Below, piece by piece: positions 41,843 through 50,028 of a stretch of DNA of 64,000 bases; position 1 is the first letter of the stretch, and each line of letters starts with the position of its first letter. Where the stretch lies: positions 62,001 to 126,000 of the forward strand of contig CAVZQK010000018.1 in assembly GCA_963777355.1 (NCBI GenBank). Direction: 5' to 3'. This stretch comes from DATJHM01 sp963777355. GTDB lineage: Bacteria; Chloroflexota; Ktedonobacteria; Ktedonobacterales; Ktedonobacteraceae. The translations under genes and the position numbers were made by a program. The notes under the pieces are model-generated. The model saw only the letters and a program-made list of their open reading frames with translations, was not told the DNA's origin and ran no database searches.

Positions 41843-42073
41843 ACAATGGTCCAATCTATTTTTGAGAAAAAGAGACTGCGTTGTTGTTATTGTATCTGAT
41901 GGTGGAGAAAAAAGCGAGAGAGGGATCAGAATGAGAAGGGGAGAGAAGTGTTGCGGGTATAAATTTGCCCCTGTGGGCATGCTGGCTGCGTGGAAGAGCG
42001 CACGATGCCGCGTGACCCAGCAGGGGACTGATCCCATAATAGTGATGGCAGCGAGGAAATAAATTACAATAGA

Positions 42074-42394
42074 CTACTTTTTGACGACGGCCTCTGAGAG
42101 TTCTTTGCCAGGGAAGAAGCGCACGCGCTCTTTCGCGGGCACCTCGATTTCTTCGCGGTTGCGTGGATTAACCCCCCTACGAGCGGCGCTCTGGCGCACC
42201 TTAAAAGAGCCAAATCCTACTAAACGTACCTCGTCACCATTCTCAAGAGCCTCGCGGATCGCATCGAGCGTTGCCTCTAGTACATCCGCTGCCTGCTTTT
42301 GAGAAAGCTTTGTCTGTTTGGCAATACGCTTTGAGAGCTCTTGCCTACCGATAGTGTTCGCTTTTTCTGCCTGAGTAGCATTTTGTTCGGCCAT
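42074..42394 (-). CDS. hup: HU family DNA-binding protein
   Basis: 106 residues; HU dimers bend and compact DNA. The core from about residue 15 (TIGRQELSKRIAKQTKLSQKQAADVLEATLDAIREALENGDEVRLVGFGSFKV) and the DNA-binding arm (RRGVNPRNREEIEVPAKERVRFFPGKEL) are complete. An N-terminal addition of about 14 residues (MAEQNATQAEKANT) is extra to the usual 90-residue HU. AAGGAGG upstream of ATG 42394. Single-gene unit. Confidence 0.95.
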   Translation of the reverse strand: MAEQNATQAEKANTIGRQELSKRIAKQTKLSQKQAADVLEATLDAIREALENGDEVRLVGFGSFKVRQSAARRGVNPRNREEIEVPAKERVRFFPGKELSEAVVKK

Positions 42395-42568
42395 GGGTGC
42401 AAAATCCTCCTTGCAACAATCAACACACTTCGCTGTTTATCCTGATGTTTCACATTTGTTGGGCCTGTAGAGCGGCATCATAACCTCGCTGCCGTTAGGA
42501 GTATAGCACGCGTTTTTCAGAAATACAAGGACGCCTCTATGCTTGCTGGATGAGTATAAAGCATGGTC

Positions 42569-42626
42569 CGGCCTGGGAAGCCAGTCTATAGCAAGCAGGC
42601 GAGGTAAAAACTGGCTTCCCAGGCCG
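42569..42626 (-). terminator. 16-bp perfect stem after the MBL gene
   Basis: CGGCCTGGGAAGCCAG (42569-42584) pairs with CTGGCTTCCCAGGCCG (42611-42626) over 26 nt. Inside the loop AGCAAGC can pair instead with GCTTGCT at 42541-42547 outside it. No T tract. Confidence 0.65.
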
Positions 42627-42685
42627 AATTAGCGTGATTGCATAAATGAATGTAGCAATTGTACTAGATTGAGCCATTTCATTAT

Positions 42686-43717
42686 TTAGAGTGGTTTATA
42701 GAGAAGCAAGCCATCATTGTTCACCTGACGTGTAACGCGTTGTTGAGAGCGCATATGTTCAAGATGTGCGACGATCTCAGCCACGCCCATACGTTTTGCT
42801 TCATCACTTTTGAGCCGACTGCCAAACAACTGTTCTGTGAGTTGCGTAGCGTGTTGGGGTTTACTCTTCAGCAGGTCAAGAAGCTGTTGTTCACGTTCCG
42901 TATGGTGTTTTTTAATCTCATAGGCGCGGCCAGCCAGATCAGAGAAAGGTTCACCATGTCCTGGCAGTACGAGAGCGGCGGGAATATCAGCGACCTTATC
43001 CAGAGAGGTCAGATAATCATCCAGGGGATTGGGGCGATCATTTTCTGTATAGAGGCCAATATTAGGCGTAATACGTGGTAATACATGATCGGCTGACAGG
43101 AAGAGCTGATCGCGTTGGTGATAAAGGCAGATCTGTCCATCGGAGTGACCAGGCGTCCAAATGACGCGGTAGATTTCCCCTGCCAGTTCGAGCTCCTCGC
43201 CATCTGCAACCGTCACAATGGCATCCTGTGGCGGGACACGAATAATCTGTTTCATTGTTTCCGGTTCGACACGAGCCATCCAGAGCTGAGTGGGGGGGAG
43301 ACCGTGTTGTACCAGAAAATGGGAGACATTGCCGAAGCGTTCTGGCATACTTCCCGTGCCCAGAACATTGACAGCGGCTTTATCCAGTGCGTGCATATAT
43401 ACTGGCACGCCAGTCTGTTCTTGCAGTTCACCGGAGAGGCCAACGTGGTCGGGATGATGGTGTGTGAGGACGATGGACTGTAAGCGTTCCGGAGATAAGC
43501 CAGCCTGTGCCAGGCCTATTTTAAAGGCAGCTCGTGCCTCAGGCGTTCCCATCCCTGTATCGATGAGGGTCCAGCCCTGTTTGCCAAGCAGGGCATAGAC
43601 GTTGACTGTCTTGAGTGGAAAAGGAATGGGAAGAGTGATTTTCCAGACATTTGGAGTAACTTCGCGTGGTTCACTAAGGGTATTGGCTGCTTGGGCTGGC
43701 TGATGTGGTTGAGTCAT
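42686..43717 (-). CDS. MBL-fold metallo-hydrolase with C-terminal winged helix (LACTB2-like)
   Basis: 343 residues. The MBL core shows LIDTGMGTPEARA, VLTHHHPDHVG (THxHxDH with HH), TPGHSDGQICLY, LSADHVLPRI and LPGHGEPFSD. The C-terminal part, HHTEREQQLLDLLKSKPQHATQLTEQLFGSRLKSDEAKRMGVAEIVAHLEHM, is the winged-helix tail seen in LACTB2-type hydrolases. These act on thioesters or RNA in different lineages, so substrate is open. AAAGGAAC upstream of ATG 43717. Cytoplasmic; ends in the stem at 42569-42626. Confidence 0.9.
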   Translation of the reverse strand: MTQPHQPAQAANTLSEPREVTPNVWKITLPIPFPLKTVNVYALLGKQGWTLIDTGMGTPEARAAFKIGLAQAGLSPERLQSIVLTHHHPDHVGLSGELQEQTGVPVYMHALDKAAVNVLGTGSMPERFGNVSHFLVQHGLPPTQLWMARVEPETMKQIIRVPPQDAIVTVADGEELELAGEIYRVIWTPGHSDGQICLYHQRDQLFLSADHVLPRITPNIGLYTENDRPNPLDDYLTSLDKVADIPAALVLPGHGEPFSDLAGRAYEIKKHHTEREQQLLDLLKSKPQHATQLTEQLFGSRLKSDEAKRMGVAEIVAHLEHMRSQQRVTRQVNNDGLLLYKPL

Positions 43718-43897
43718 TGTTTGTTCCTTTGTCTACCTGTACGAATTGTTCATTACTAAACAGTACCTAGATTGTATGTGTTATGAAAAACGAGTGTCAA
43801 TCTGCCATCTTATTTGTTTGCATTTGCATACTATAGAAAAGGGGTAATTCGCTCATAAAAACTCATCTCTCTGAAAAATCTTCTCAGTGATTGTGAG

Positions 43898-43941
43898 TTA
43901 TCCACAAGTTTTCCACTTTATGATAGAAAATTGGTGGATAA
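43898..43941. promoter_or_regulatory. DnaA-box-like sites upstream of mraZ
   Basis: TTATCCACA (43898-43906) is an exact consensus DnaA box; TTATCCACC lies on the minus strand at 43941-43933, and TTTTCCACT at 43909-43917 is a weaker copy. No replication origin genes are near. Confidence 0.5.
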
Positions 43942-43967
43942 CACTCTTTTCGAGAGGCCTGAAGAAA

Positions 43968-43976
43968 TGTTACAAT
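43968..43976 (+). promoter_or_regulatory. Promoter of the mraZ-ftsZ cluster
   Basis: TG-T-TACAAT: an extended -10 (43968-43976). Transcription would start at about 43983, in the MraZ boxes. Confidence 0.6.
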
Positions 43977-43980
43977 GAAG

Positions 43981-44035
43981 TGGGGAAAAGTGGGGAAGAG
44001 TGGAGAAAGCGTTGATTGGGTGGAGGAGATTGGGA
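43981..44035 (+). promoter_or_regulatory. MraZ operator: TGGGN repeats with 10-bp period
   Basis: TGGGG at 43981 and 43991, TGGAG at 44001 and 44021, TGGGA at 44031: five of six positions in one 10-bp register. MraZ is known to bind TGGGN direct repeats one helical turn apart in front of its own gene. Confidence 0.85.
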
Positions 44036-44120
44036 AAGAATATCCAAGAGAGCTAGAAAATCTCGGTTTTGTTATTCAGATTGTTTGTAATAGCACCTTA
44101 TGATGAGGAAATAGAAACCT

Positions 44121-44528
44121 ATGTTTCTCGGCGAGTATGAACACACAGTAGACACAAAGGGTCGTATGGCCGTGCCCGCGAAATTTCGCTCTCAGATGGA
44201 TCGGGGGGCAGTCGTGAGCAAGGGTATGGGAACCTGTCTTTCGGTTTACACTATGACTCGCTGGGAAGAAAAGTCAAATGAGCTCGTTTCAGGAATGACA
44301 AGCGATGAGCTGCGCGATTTTGAGCGCAGAATCTATCCTAGTGCCAGTGAGATCGATCTAGATGCACAGGGACGCATGATTATTCCCATGAAACTACGCA
44401 CGTATGCGCAGCTTGGGAATGAGGTCACAGTAGTTGGTGTGCGCGATCATTTCGAGATTTGGAGCCGTTCTACCTGGTTGGCCTATCAGGATCGGCTTGA
44501 AGTCGAGGGAAATGGCATTCCTTTTTAA
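44121..44528 (+). CDS. mraZ: Transcriptional regulator MraZ
   Basis: 135 residues with two AbrB-like halves: FLGEYEHTVDTKGRMAVPAKFRSQM and EIDLDAQGRMIIPMKLRTYAQLGNEVTVVGVRDHFEIWS, each with the DxxGR signature. MraZ forms a ring that binds TGGGN repeats and represses the dcw cluster. First gene of the cluster; its operator is directly upstream at 43981-44035. The ribosome site is modest (GAGGAAATAG). rsmH follows after 24 nt. Confidence 0.96.
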   Translation: MFLGEYEHTVDTKGRMAVPAKFRSQMDRGAVVSKGMGTCLSVYTMTRWEEKSNELVSGMTSDELRDFERRIYPSASEIDLDAQGRMIIPMKLRTYAQLGNEVTVVGVRDHFEIWSRSTWLAYQDRLEVEGNGIPF

Positions 44529-44552
44529 GTTGAAGTAATTGCACGGTTATGA

Positions 44553-45542
44553 ATGAATACACAACAGACACTGCATATTCCGGTTTTGCTGGATGAAGTA
44601 ATACGCTTTTTGCAACCAGAGCCAGGTAATTTTTATATAGACGGTACACTTGGTGGTGGTGGTCATACTGCGGAGCTTTTAAAGCGTTCGGCCCCTACGG
44701 GGAAGGTATTGGGTCTTGATACCGATGTCGAGGCGCTAGACCGAGTGCGTAAGCGTTTGGCCGAAGAGGTACAGAGTGGTCGCCTGGTGCTAGCTCATGG
44801 AAATTTTGTCGAGATGGCTCGTCTCGCAGATGAAACGGGTTTTTCTGCTGAGAATATCCAGGGAATTTTACTGGATCTAGGATTCTCATCAGATCAAATG
44901 GATAATGCGCAGCGCGGCTTCTCTTTCAGTGCTGATGGTCCTTTAGATATGCGGCTTGATCAGTCATTGCCAATTTCTGCGGCTGAACTGGTCAACACGG
45001 CAAGCGAACAAGAACTAGCAGCCATTATCTGGCGATATGGAGAAGAGACGCGTTCGCGGGCTATTGCCCGGCGGATTGTGCGGGAGCGTCAGCAGCAGCC
45101 AATAAACAGCACTGGCCGCCTGGCGCGAATAGCTGCGGCGGGTGTGCCCTATAGGCCGGGCGCGATCCACCCGGCGACGAAGACATTTCAGGCCTTGCGT
45201 ATCGCGATCAATCAGGAGTTGGAGCGTTTAACGGAGGTACTTCCACAGATGCTCGACATTTTATCGTCGCAGAACGGTGGAGAGAGTGAGGGGAAGAGAG
45301 GTGGGCGTATGGCGATAATCTCATTCCATTCTTTGGAAGATCGCATTGTCAAAGAATTTATGCGGCGTGAGGCGACAGACTGTCTCTGCCCGCCGCGTGT
45401 TCCGATCTGTGTCTGCGGTCATAAAGCGCGATTACGCCTCTTAACGCCTCGCCCAGTTGTCCCAGGTGAGCAAGAGATTCAGGCTAATCCACGTGCTCGT
45501 AGTGCGAAGTTGCGGGTTGCAGAAATACTTATTGGTTCGTAG
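44553..45542 (+). CDS. rsmH: 16S rRNA (cytosine1402-N4)-methyltransferase RsmH
   Basis: 329 residues. SAM-dependent methyltransferase acting on C1402 of 16S rRNA. Seen: HIPVLLDEVIRFLQ at the start, the SAM loop YIDGTLGGGGHTAELL, LDTDVEALDRVRKRL, GILLDLGFSSDQMDNAQRGFSF, PATKTFQALRIAINQEL and SFHSLEDRIVKEFMR. All standard family blocks are present. A structured 117-nt gap separates it from ftsL. Confidence 0.96.
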   Translation: MNTQQTLHIPVLLDEVIRFLQPEPGNFYIDGTLGGGGHTAELLKRSAPTGKVLGLDTDVEALDRVRKRLAEEVQSGRLVLAHGNFVEMARLADETGFSAENIQGILLDLGFSSDQMDNAQRGFSFSADGPLDMRLDQSLPISAAELVNTASEQELAAIIWRYGEETRSRAIARRIVRERQQQPINSTGRLARIAAAGVPYRPGAIHPATKTFQALRIAINQELERLTEVLPQMLDILSSQNGGESEGKRGGRMAIISFHSLEDRIVKEFMRREATDCLCPPRVPICVCGHKARLRLLTPRPVVPGEQEIQANPRARSAKLRVAEILIGS

Positions 45543-45550
45543 TGCGTCAG

Positions 45551-45639
45551 TGTCGAGGGCAGGAAACGAGCCGGGAGCGAATCCCACTCCTGAATAGTTT
45601 TTTCCAGTAATGCCAGTTGGAGTGCGAAAAAACTCGACA
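45551..45639 (+). promoter_or_regulatory. Structured leader between rsmH and ftsL
   Basis: Outer stem TGTCGAG (45551-45557)/CTCGACA (45633-45639). Inside, CACTCC (45585-45590)/GGAGTG (45619-45624) and the 9-bp stem AGTTTTTTC (45596-45604)/GAAAAAACT (45626-45634) interlock, so they form a pseudoknot or exclude each other. It ends just before the AAAGGA ribosome site of ftsL. Confidence 0.45.
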
Positions 45640-45659
45640 TCGCAAAGGAACGCAAAAAA

Positions 45660-46076
45660 ATGTACAGTCTGAAAGAGCGGTATGGCTCCTCATTGGAGGT
45701 ACCAACAAAACCAATCCTGGCTGCAAAGAGACGCCGACAGTTATATCCGTTCTTTTTCCATATGGGTCCTGTTGCGCTCTCAATTACCAGTGTCTTGTTG
45801 ATTGGTTTGATGGCAGTTTTGTATCTCAATCAGCTGGGCCAGGCGATTGCCGCGAATCAGACCTTACAGGACGTCCGGGCACAGCAGGCTGAGTTAAAAA
45901 GGCAAGATCAAGATATTCTGAGAATCATTGCTCAGGAGCAATCACCAGCGTTTATTGCAACAGAAGCGAAGAAACTAGGATTAGTGCCGGCTGATCCTAG
46001 AGTAGTGCAGATATTGGTCATAGAGCATTTACGGCCTATGCCGTTGAAAAATCTTTCTCAAGAGCTTCAGCCTTGA
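45660..46076 (+). CDS. ftsL: Cell division protein FtsL
   Basis: 138 residues with the FtsL/DivIC layout: a basic cytoplasmic stretch of about 30 residues, one membrane helix (GPVALSITSVLLIGLMAVLYL, about 36-56), and an external coiled coil (QTLQDVRAQQAELKRQDQDILRIIAQEQSP) ending in FIATEAKKLGLVPADP, the motif typical of FtsL. It links FtsQ to FtsI and FtsW in the divisome. Assigned by topology and its place between rsmH and ftsI. Ribosome site AAAGGA. Confidence 0.88.
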   Translation: MYSLKERYGSSLEVPTKPILAAKRRRQLYPFFFHMGPVALSITSVLLIGLMAVLYLNQLGQAIAANQTLQDVRAQQAELKRQDQDILRIIAQEQSPAFIATEAKKLGLVPADPRVVQILVIEHLRPMPLKNLSQELQP

Positions 46077-46133
46077 AGAGGTAAAGAAGTTGTAGTCGTA
46101 GATGAGCGTTTGCATAATTTGGAGGAGGAGTAG

Positions 46134-47903
46134 ATGAACACAGAGCTGCAACGCGCCCGTAACCGCCAGATGTTCATCTTCTTGCTGGTTTTAGCGGGAA
46201 TGGTAGCCTTGATGGGTCGTCTCTACTACTGGCAGGTAGTGCAATCTCCTCAACTCGCAAATTGGGCGAATCAAGAGCATATTCAAAATCGTGTTGTGCC
46301 AGCGCCGCGTGGCCTGATCTATGATAGCCAGGGTCAGTTACTTGCGACGAATATTGTGCGCGACGATGTATATATAGAGCCGATTCCTTTTGCCGATGAC
46401 CATACTGATGTGGAGACGCTAACAACTGCCAGAACGAAGTTGATTGCCAGTATCCGCCAGGTATTACCGAGTTTGGCGGTTGTCGACTTAGAGAAAGATC
46501 TGGGCCTGAATCTCTATACGGTTCGTATTGCAACCTCGATTGATCCGGCTCAGAGTCAGCGTCTGCGGGATCTGGCGCTCCCTTACACCTTTTTGGAGCC
46601 ACGTACACTTCGTGTCTATCCAGGGGGAGACCTGGCGTCCCAGGTGCTAGGGTATGTGCAGGAGAATGCTTTACCGGATGGGGGAGCATTAGGGCAGTAC
46701 GGTATTGAGGGGGAATTGAACGATCTGCTTTCGGGGAAGCCTGGAAGCTTTACCGCTGAGCGCGATCTCAATGGCAATCCTTTAACCGTTGGGGCGAGTG
46801 CCAGCCAGCAGGTGATCAACGGTGCCAATGTCACATTGACTGTTGATAGCGTCGTTCAGTATATGGTGCAGACAGCGCTTGCTCAATATGTGAAAGATGC
46901 CCAGGCTCATAGTGGAACGGTAGTGATCCTGAATGCGCGGACAGGGGCTATAGTAGCGATGGCGGGCTACCCTTCCTTTGATCCAAATAGCTATAGCAGT
47001 TATGCCGATAAGCTGGGATGTAACGGTAGCGAGGAAGTCTTTTTTAATCCCGCTCTCTATTGCGCCTATGAGCCAGGTTCGACGATGAAGGCAGTCACGA
47101 TGGCGGCGGCCCTGGATCAAGGTCTGATTACGCCAGATACGAGCATTGACGATAAAGGCATTCTGACCTTTAGCGATGGCACGCCGCCGGTGACAAACTG
47201 GGCGAATATCGCGTATGGCCAGGAGACAATGACGCAGGTACTTGAGCACTCAGCCAATGTTGGCTCGGCCTGGGTAGGCCATAATGTATTGGGGCCGGCT
47301 CGTTTTTATCCCTACCTGCGCCGTTTCGGCTTTGGGCAGGCGAGCGGAATTGATGGCCCTGAACAGGCTGGTTACTATAAAACAAACACCAGCCCGGATT
47401 GGTCGCCGAGCGATCTTGCACGGCAGTCCTTTGGTCAGACACTTCTTGTCACACCTCTTCAGATGGCGATGGCCTATCAGGCGATAGCCAATGGTGGAGT
47501 GATGATGAAGCCGTACATAGTATCGGCGATCAATCAAAAGGGCCATGTAACGCAGATGCAGCCGCAAGTGAAGCAGCGTGTAGTGAGCCAGCAGGCGGCG
47601 CAAGAGTTGACACAGATGCTGATTGCCGCCGCCAATTATAATCAGCAAGCGACTTTTTCTGGATATAGTGTAGCGGTGAAGACTGGAACCTCGACAACAC
47701 AGGGGTTGTCAGATGAGAAAACAGAGGCTTCAATGGTTGGTTTTGTGCCAGCATCTCAGCCACGTTTTGTCATCCTGGTGAAATTGGATCAGCCGCAATC
47801 GGCTACTTATAGTATCTTTGGTGGAACGGCTGCTGGCCCTCTCTGGAGGGCGCTGGCGCAACAGTTGATGTGGCATTTTGCCATTCCGCCTGATCTGGCG
47901 TGA
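46134..47903 (+). CDS. ftsI: Penicillin-binding protein 2 / FtsI-type transpeptidase
   Basis: Class B PBP that cross-links septal peptidoglycan. 589 residues: one N-terminal membrane helix (about 12-31), dimerisation domain (RVVPAPRGLIYDSQGQLLA, PRTLRVYPGGDLASQVLGYV, GQYGIEGELNDLLSG), transpeptidase motifs STMK (316-319), SAN (373-375) and KTG (516-518). No PASTA domains follow, unlike SpoVD/PBP2x types. Ribosome site GGAGGAGGAG before ATG 46134. Confidence 0.95.
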   Translation: MNTELQRARNRQMFIFLLVLAGMVALMGRLYYWQVVQSPQLANWANQEHIQNRVVPAPRGLIYDSQGQLLATNIVRDDVYIEPIPFADDHTDVETLTTARTKLIASIRQVLPSLAVVDLEKDLGLNLYTVRIATSIDPAQSQRLRDLALPYTFLEPRTLRVYPGGDLASQVLGYVQENALPDGGALGQYGIEGELNDLLSGKPGSFTAERDLNGNPLTVGASASQQVINGANVTLTVDSVVQYMVQTALAQYVKDAQAHSGTVVILNARTGAIVAMAGYPSFDPNSYSSYADKLGCNGSEEVFFNPALYCAYEPGSTMKAVTMAAALDQGLITPDTSIDDKGILTFSDGTPPVTNWANIAYGQETMTQVLEHSANVGSAWVGHNVLGPARFYPYLRRFGFGQASGIDGPEQAGYYKTNTSPDWSPSDLARQSFGQTLLVTPLQMAMAYQAIANGGVMMKPYIVSAINQKGHVTQMQPQVKQRVVSQQAAQELTQMLIAAANYNQQATFSGYSVAVKTGTSTTQGLSDEKTEASMVGFVPASQPRFVILVKLDQPQSATYSIFGGTAAGPLWRALAQQLMWHFAIPPDLA

Positions 47904-47942
47904 TGGTTGTCCTCTAGCGAAGAACAGAGGAGAGGTAAGTAT

Positions 47943-48224
47943 ATGCAGCAAGATCAGAACGAGAAACCGCTCCCTCAACCGGAGCTGAGTGAGACGTGGC
48001 TGGAATTATTGGGAGCGAGCGTGCCACGACGGTCTCAGCCACAAGAGGAAACCGCCGATGAGGCTGCTATTCCTTTGCTGGAGAGTGATCCCTGGCGGGA
48101 CTTGTTGCAAGACGAAGATATGGCCCTGGTCGATCTGCAAAAGATCTCTTTGCATACCGCCGATCAGGATGTTGAGCGAGCCTTGCAGGTGATGCGCGAG
48201 CAAGCTGACAATGAAAAGCGATAA
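47943..48224 (+). CDS. Small acidic protein in the division cluster, unknown
   Basis: 93 residues from ATG 47943 with GGAGAGG upstream. Soluble, acidic, Gln/Glu-rich; two short conserved-looking segments (LSETWLELLGAS, ESDPWRDLLQDEDMALVDLQKI) share a DPW/ETW-x-LL pattern, suggesting an internal repeat. No domain recognised. It takes the position between ftsI and ftsW where murE, murF, mraY and murD usually lie, so a division or cell-wall role is likely by context only. Confidence 0.65.
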   Translation: MQQDQNEKPLPQPELSETWLELLGASVPRRSQPQEETADEAAIPLLESDPWRDLLQDEDMALVDLQKISLHTADQDVERALQVMREQADNEKR

Positions 48225-48381
48225 ATTTGCCCTTCTCTGCATCCAAAGAGAGTATACTAGAAAATCTGTTCTATGTCAAGTAGGAAATGCAATCGTTTGG
48301 GCGAAAGAGGAGATGTAGCGCACGTTTGCGGTTGGATGATGGACCCTGGAGACAGGGAAGCAAGGAAGAGTGCAGGCATTC

Positions 48382-49998
48382 ATGGTAGACAATCGAGCTA
48401 AAAGAGAAGGACAAACCGAAAAAACGGTGCGGCCAGCGAAGCGTCATCCAGGACAAAAAATGCTGGTTGAGCGTTCGCCTGCTCTAAACGCTGAATTTCA
48501 GTATCCCCGAAACGGGCTGAAGAGAGCGAAAATGAGTGCTCGACCTGCTAACTCACTCCAATCAGAAAGAGTATCCAGGGGAAAGCCGAAAGGGTCTGGT
48601 AGGTCTGGACTGGGAAAAGTGAATTATGCTGCTGAAGAGATGTTGGGACGAGCGGCTCGACCTCTTCGGCGTCTACCCCGGCAGCAGAGGAGTATTCTGT
48701 CGTTCTTGTTTCCTTTCAGCCTGAAACAGCAAGTTACGCTACCTGGTCAACATGGGGAGACGGCGCGTGTAAGTGAGCAGGCGGTTACGGAGCGTATCAG
48801 TGTTGAGGAGCAACAGAAGCTGACCATGTTGGAGATGTTTTTGCCGCGTGTCGCGGGAAAAATCGATTACTGGTTGCTGGTTGTGGTACTGGCTCTCCTG
48901 TGTTTGGGTCTGGTCATGGTCTATAGTGCCAGTTCATTTATCGCAACTCAGGCTTATGGAGATCCATCCTATTACTTTCAGAAGCAGATGATGTGGGCCC
49001 TTCTTGGTATTATTGCTATGCTCGTAACCATGAGGATTGATTATCGGCTGTGGCGTCGTTTTACCTTGCCCGGTATGATGGTCATTCTGCCCTTGCTCGT
49101 CATTGTCCTGATTTTTGGTCGCAATGTTTATGGGGCAACGCGCTGGATACCGCTGGGACCGTTCTTCTCTTTTCAGCCGAGTGAGCTAACAAAGCTCGTT
49201 CTGGCCCTTTACATTGCAGACTGGTTAGCACGTAAAGGTCGGCAGAAGGTCGGTACTTTTCTGTACGGTCTGGCACCATTTATCATTCTCGTCGGCGTGA
49301 TTCTTGGTCTGGTCTTGCTGGAGAAAGATATGGGCACCGCGATTATTCTCGCTGGTCTGGCGGCGGTCATGTTTTTTACGGCGGGTGCAAATCTGGTTCA
49401 ATTCTTGCTGGCGCTGCTTTGTGGGGGGGCAATCTTTCTTTCGCAGGCATTCAGTAGCTATCGCTTTTATCGTCTAAAAGGTTTCATGAATCCTTTTAAG
49501 GATATCACAGGTATTAATGCGCAGTTATATCAATCTCTATTAGCATTGGGCTCTGGGGGCTGGTTTGGGCTTGGGCTGGGTGCGAGTCGGCAGAAAACAG
49601 GATATCTGCCGTTGCCATATATCGACTCAATCTTCGCTATTACAGGCGAGGAACTGGGTTTTATCGGTTGTGCTTTCATTATTGTTTTGTTTATGTTTCT
49701 GGCTTTTCGTGGCTTTCGTCTGGCCCGGCGCACACAGGATGTGTATGGAGCGTTGCTCGCAACAGGAATTACCACCTGGCTGGTTCTTCAGGCGATGATT
49801 AATATTGGCTCTTCGACTGCGGCGATTCCATATACAGGAGTGCCGTTACCGTTTATTAGTTTTGGTGGTTCTTCACTGGTAGTCACTATGGCGGCTGTCG
49901 GTGTTTTGCTCAATATTTCGCGTTATATTCAGGAGCCGGATGCTCCCGCGCTGTCCAGGCGTGCTCTTACAAAGACTATTAGTAAAAAGAAAGCATAA
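48382..49998 (+). CDS. ftsW: FtsW/SpoVE-type lipid II polymerase (SEDS)
   Basis: 538 residues; FtsW polymerises lipid II into glycan strands with FtsI. The SEDS core (about 155-520) has about ten membrane helices: YWLLVVVLALLCLGLVMVYSAS, FFSFQPSELTKLVLALYIA, LVLLEKDMGTAIIL (the Asp is catalytic in the family), TGEELGFIG and GVPLPFISFGGSSLV. A strongly basic N-terminal extension of about 150 residues (KREGQTEKTVRPAKRHPGQK, RAARPLRRLPRQQRS) precedes helix 1, while FtsW usually has 15-40 residues there. ATG 48382 was chosen; GTG 48370 is possible. It follows the small protein after 157 nt. Confidence 0.93.
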   Translation: MVDNRAKREGQTEKTVRPAKRHPGQKMLVERSPALNAEFQYPRNGLKRAKMSARPANSLQSERVSRGKPKGSGRSGLGKVNYAAEEMLGRAARPLRRLPRQQRSILSFLFPFSLKQQVTLPGQHGETARVSEQAVTERISVEEQQKLTMLEMFLPRVAGKIDYWLLVVVLALLCLGLVMVYSASSFIATQAYGDPSYYFQKQMMWALLGIIAMLVTMRIDYRLWRRFTLPGMMVILPLLVIVLIFGRNVYGATRWIPLGPFFSFQPSELTKLVLALYIADWLARKGRQKVGTFLYGLAPFIILVGVILGLVLLEKDMGTAIILAGLAAVMFFTAGANLVQFLLALLCGGAIFLSQAFSSYRFYRLKGFMNPFKDITGINAQLYQSLLALGSGGWFGLGLGASRQKTGYLPLPYIDSIFAITGEELGFIGCAFIIVLFMFLAFRGFRLARRTQDVYGALLATGITTWLVLQAMINIGSSTAAIPYTGVPLPFISFGGSSLVVTMAAVGVLLNISRYIQEPDAPALSRRALTKTISKKKA

Positions 49999-50028
49999 GA
50001 CAATTGCGTCTTATTGCACAGGTTACAT

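Larger units (their letters stand above)
43718..44120. other. Control region of the division and cell-wall cluster
   Basis: 403 nt between the MBL gene and mraZ. It holds DnaA-box-like sites (43898-43941), a promoter (-10 at 43971-43976), and MraZ operator repeats (43981-44035), all listed separately. Confidence 0.7.

Noticed and set aside
43898..43941. Replication origin
   Set aside because: Only two or three boxes, no AT-rich unwinding block and no dnaA, dnaN or gyrase genes nearby.
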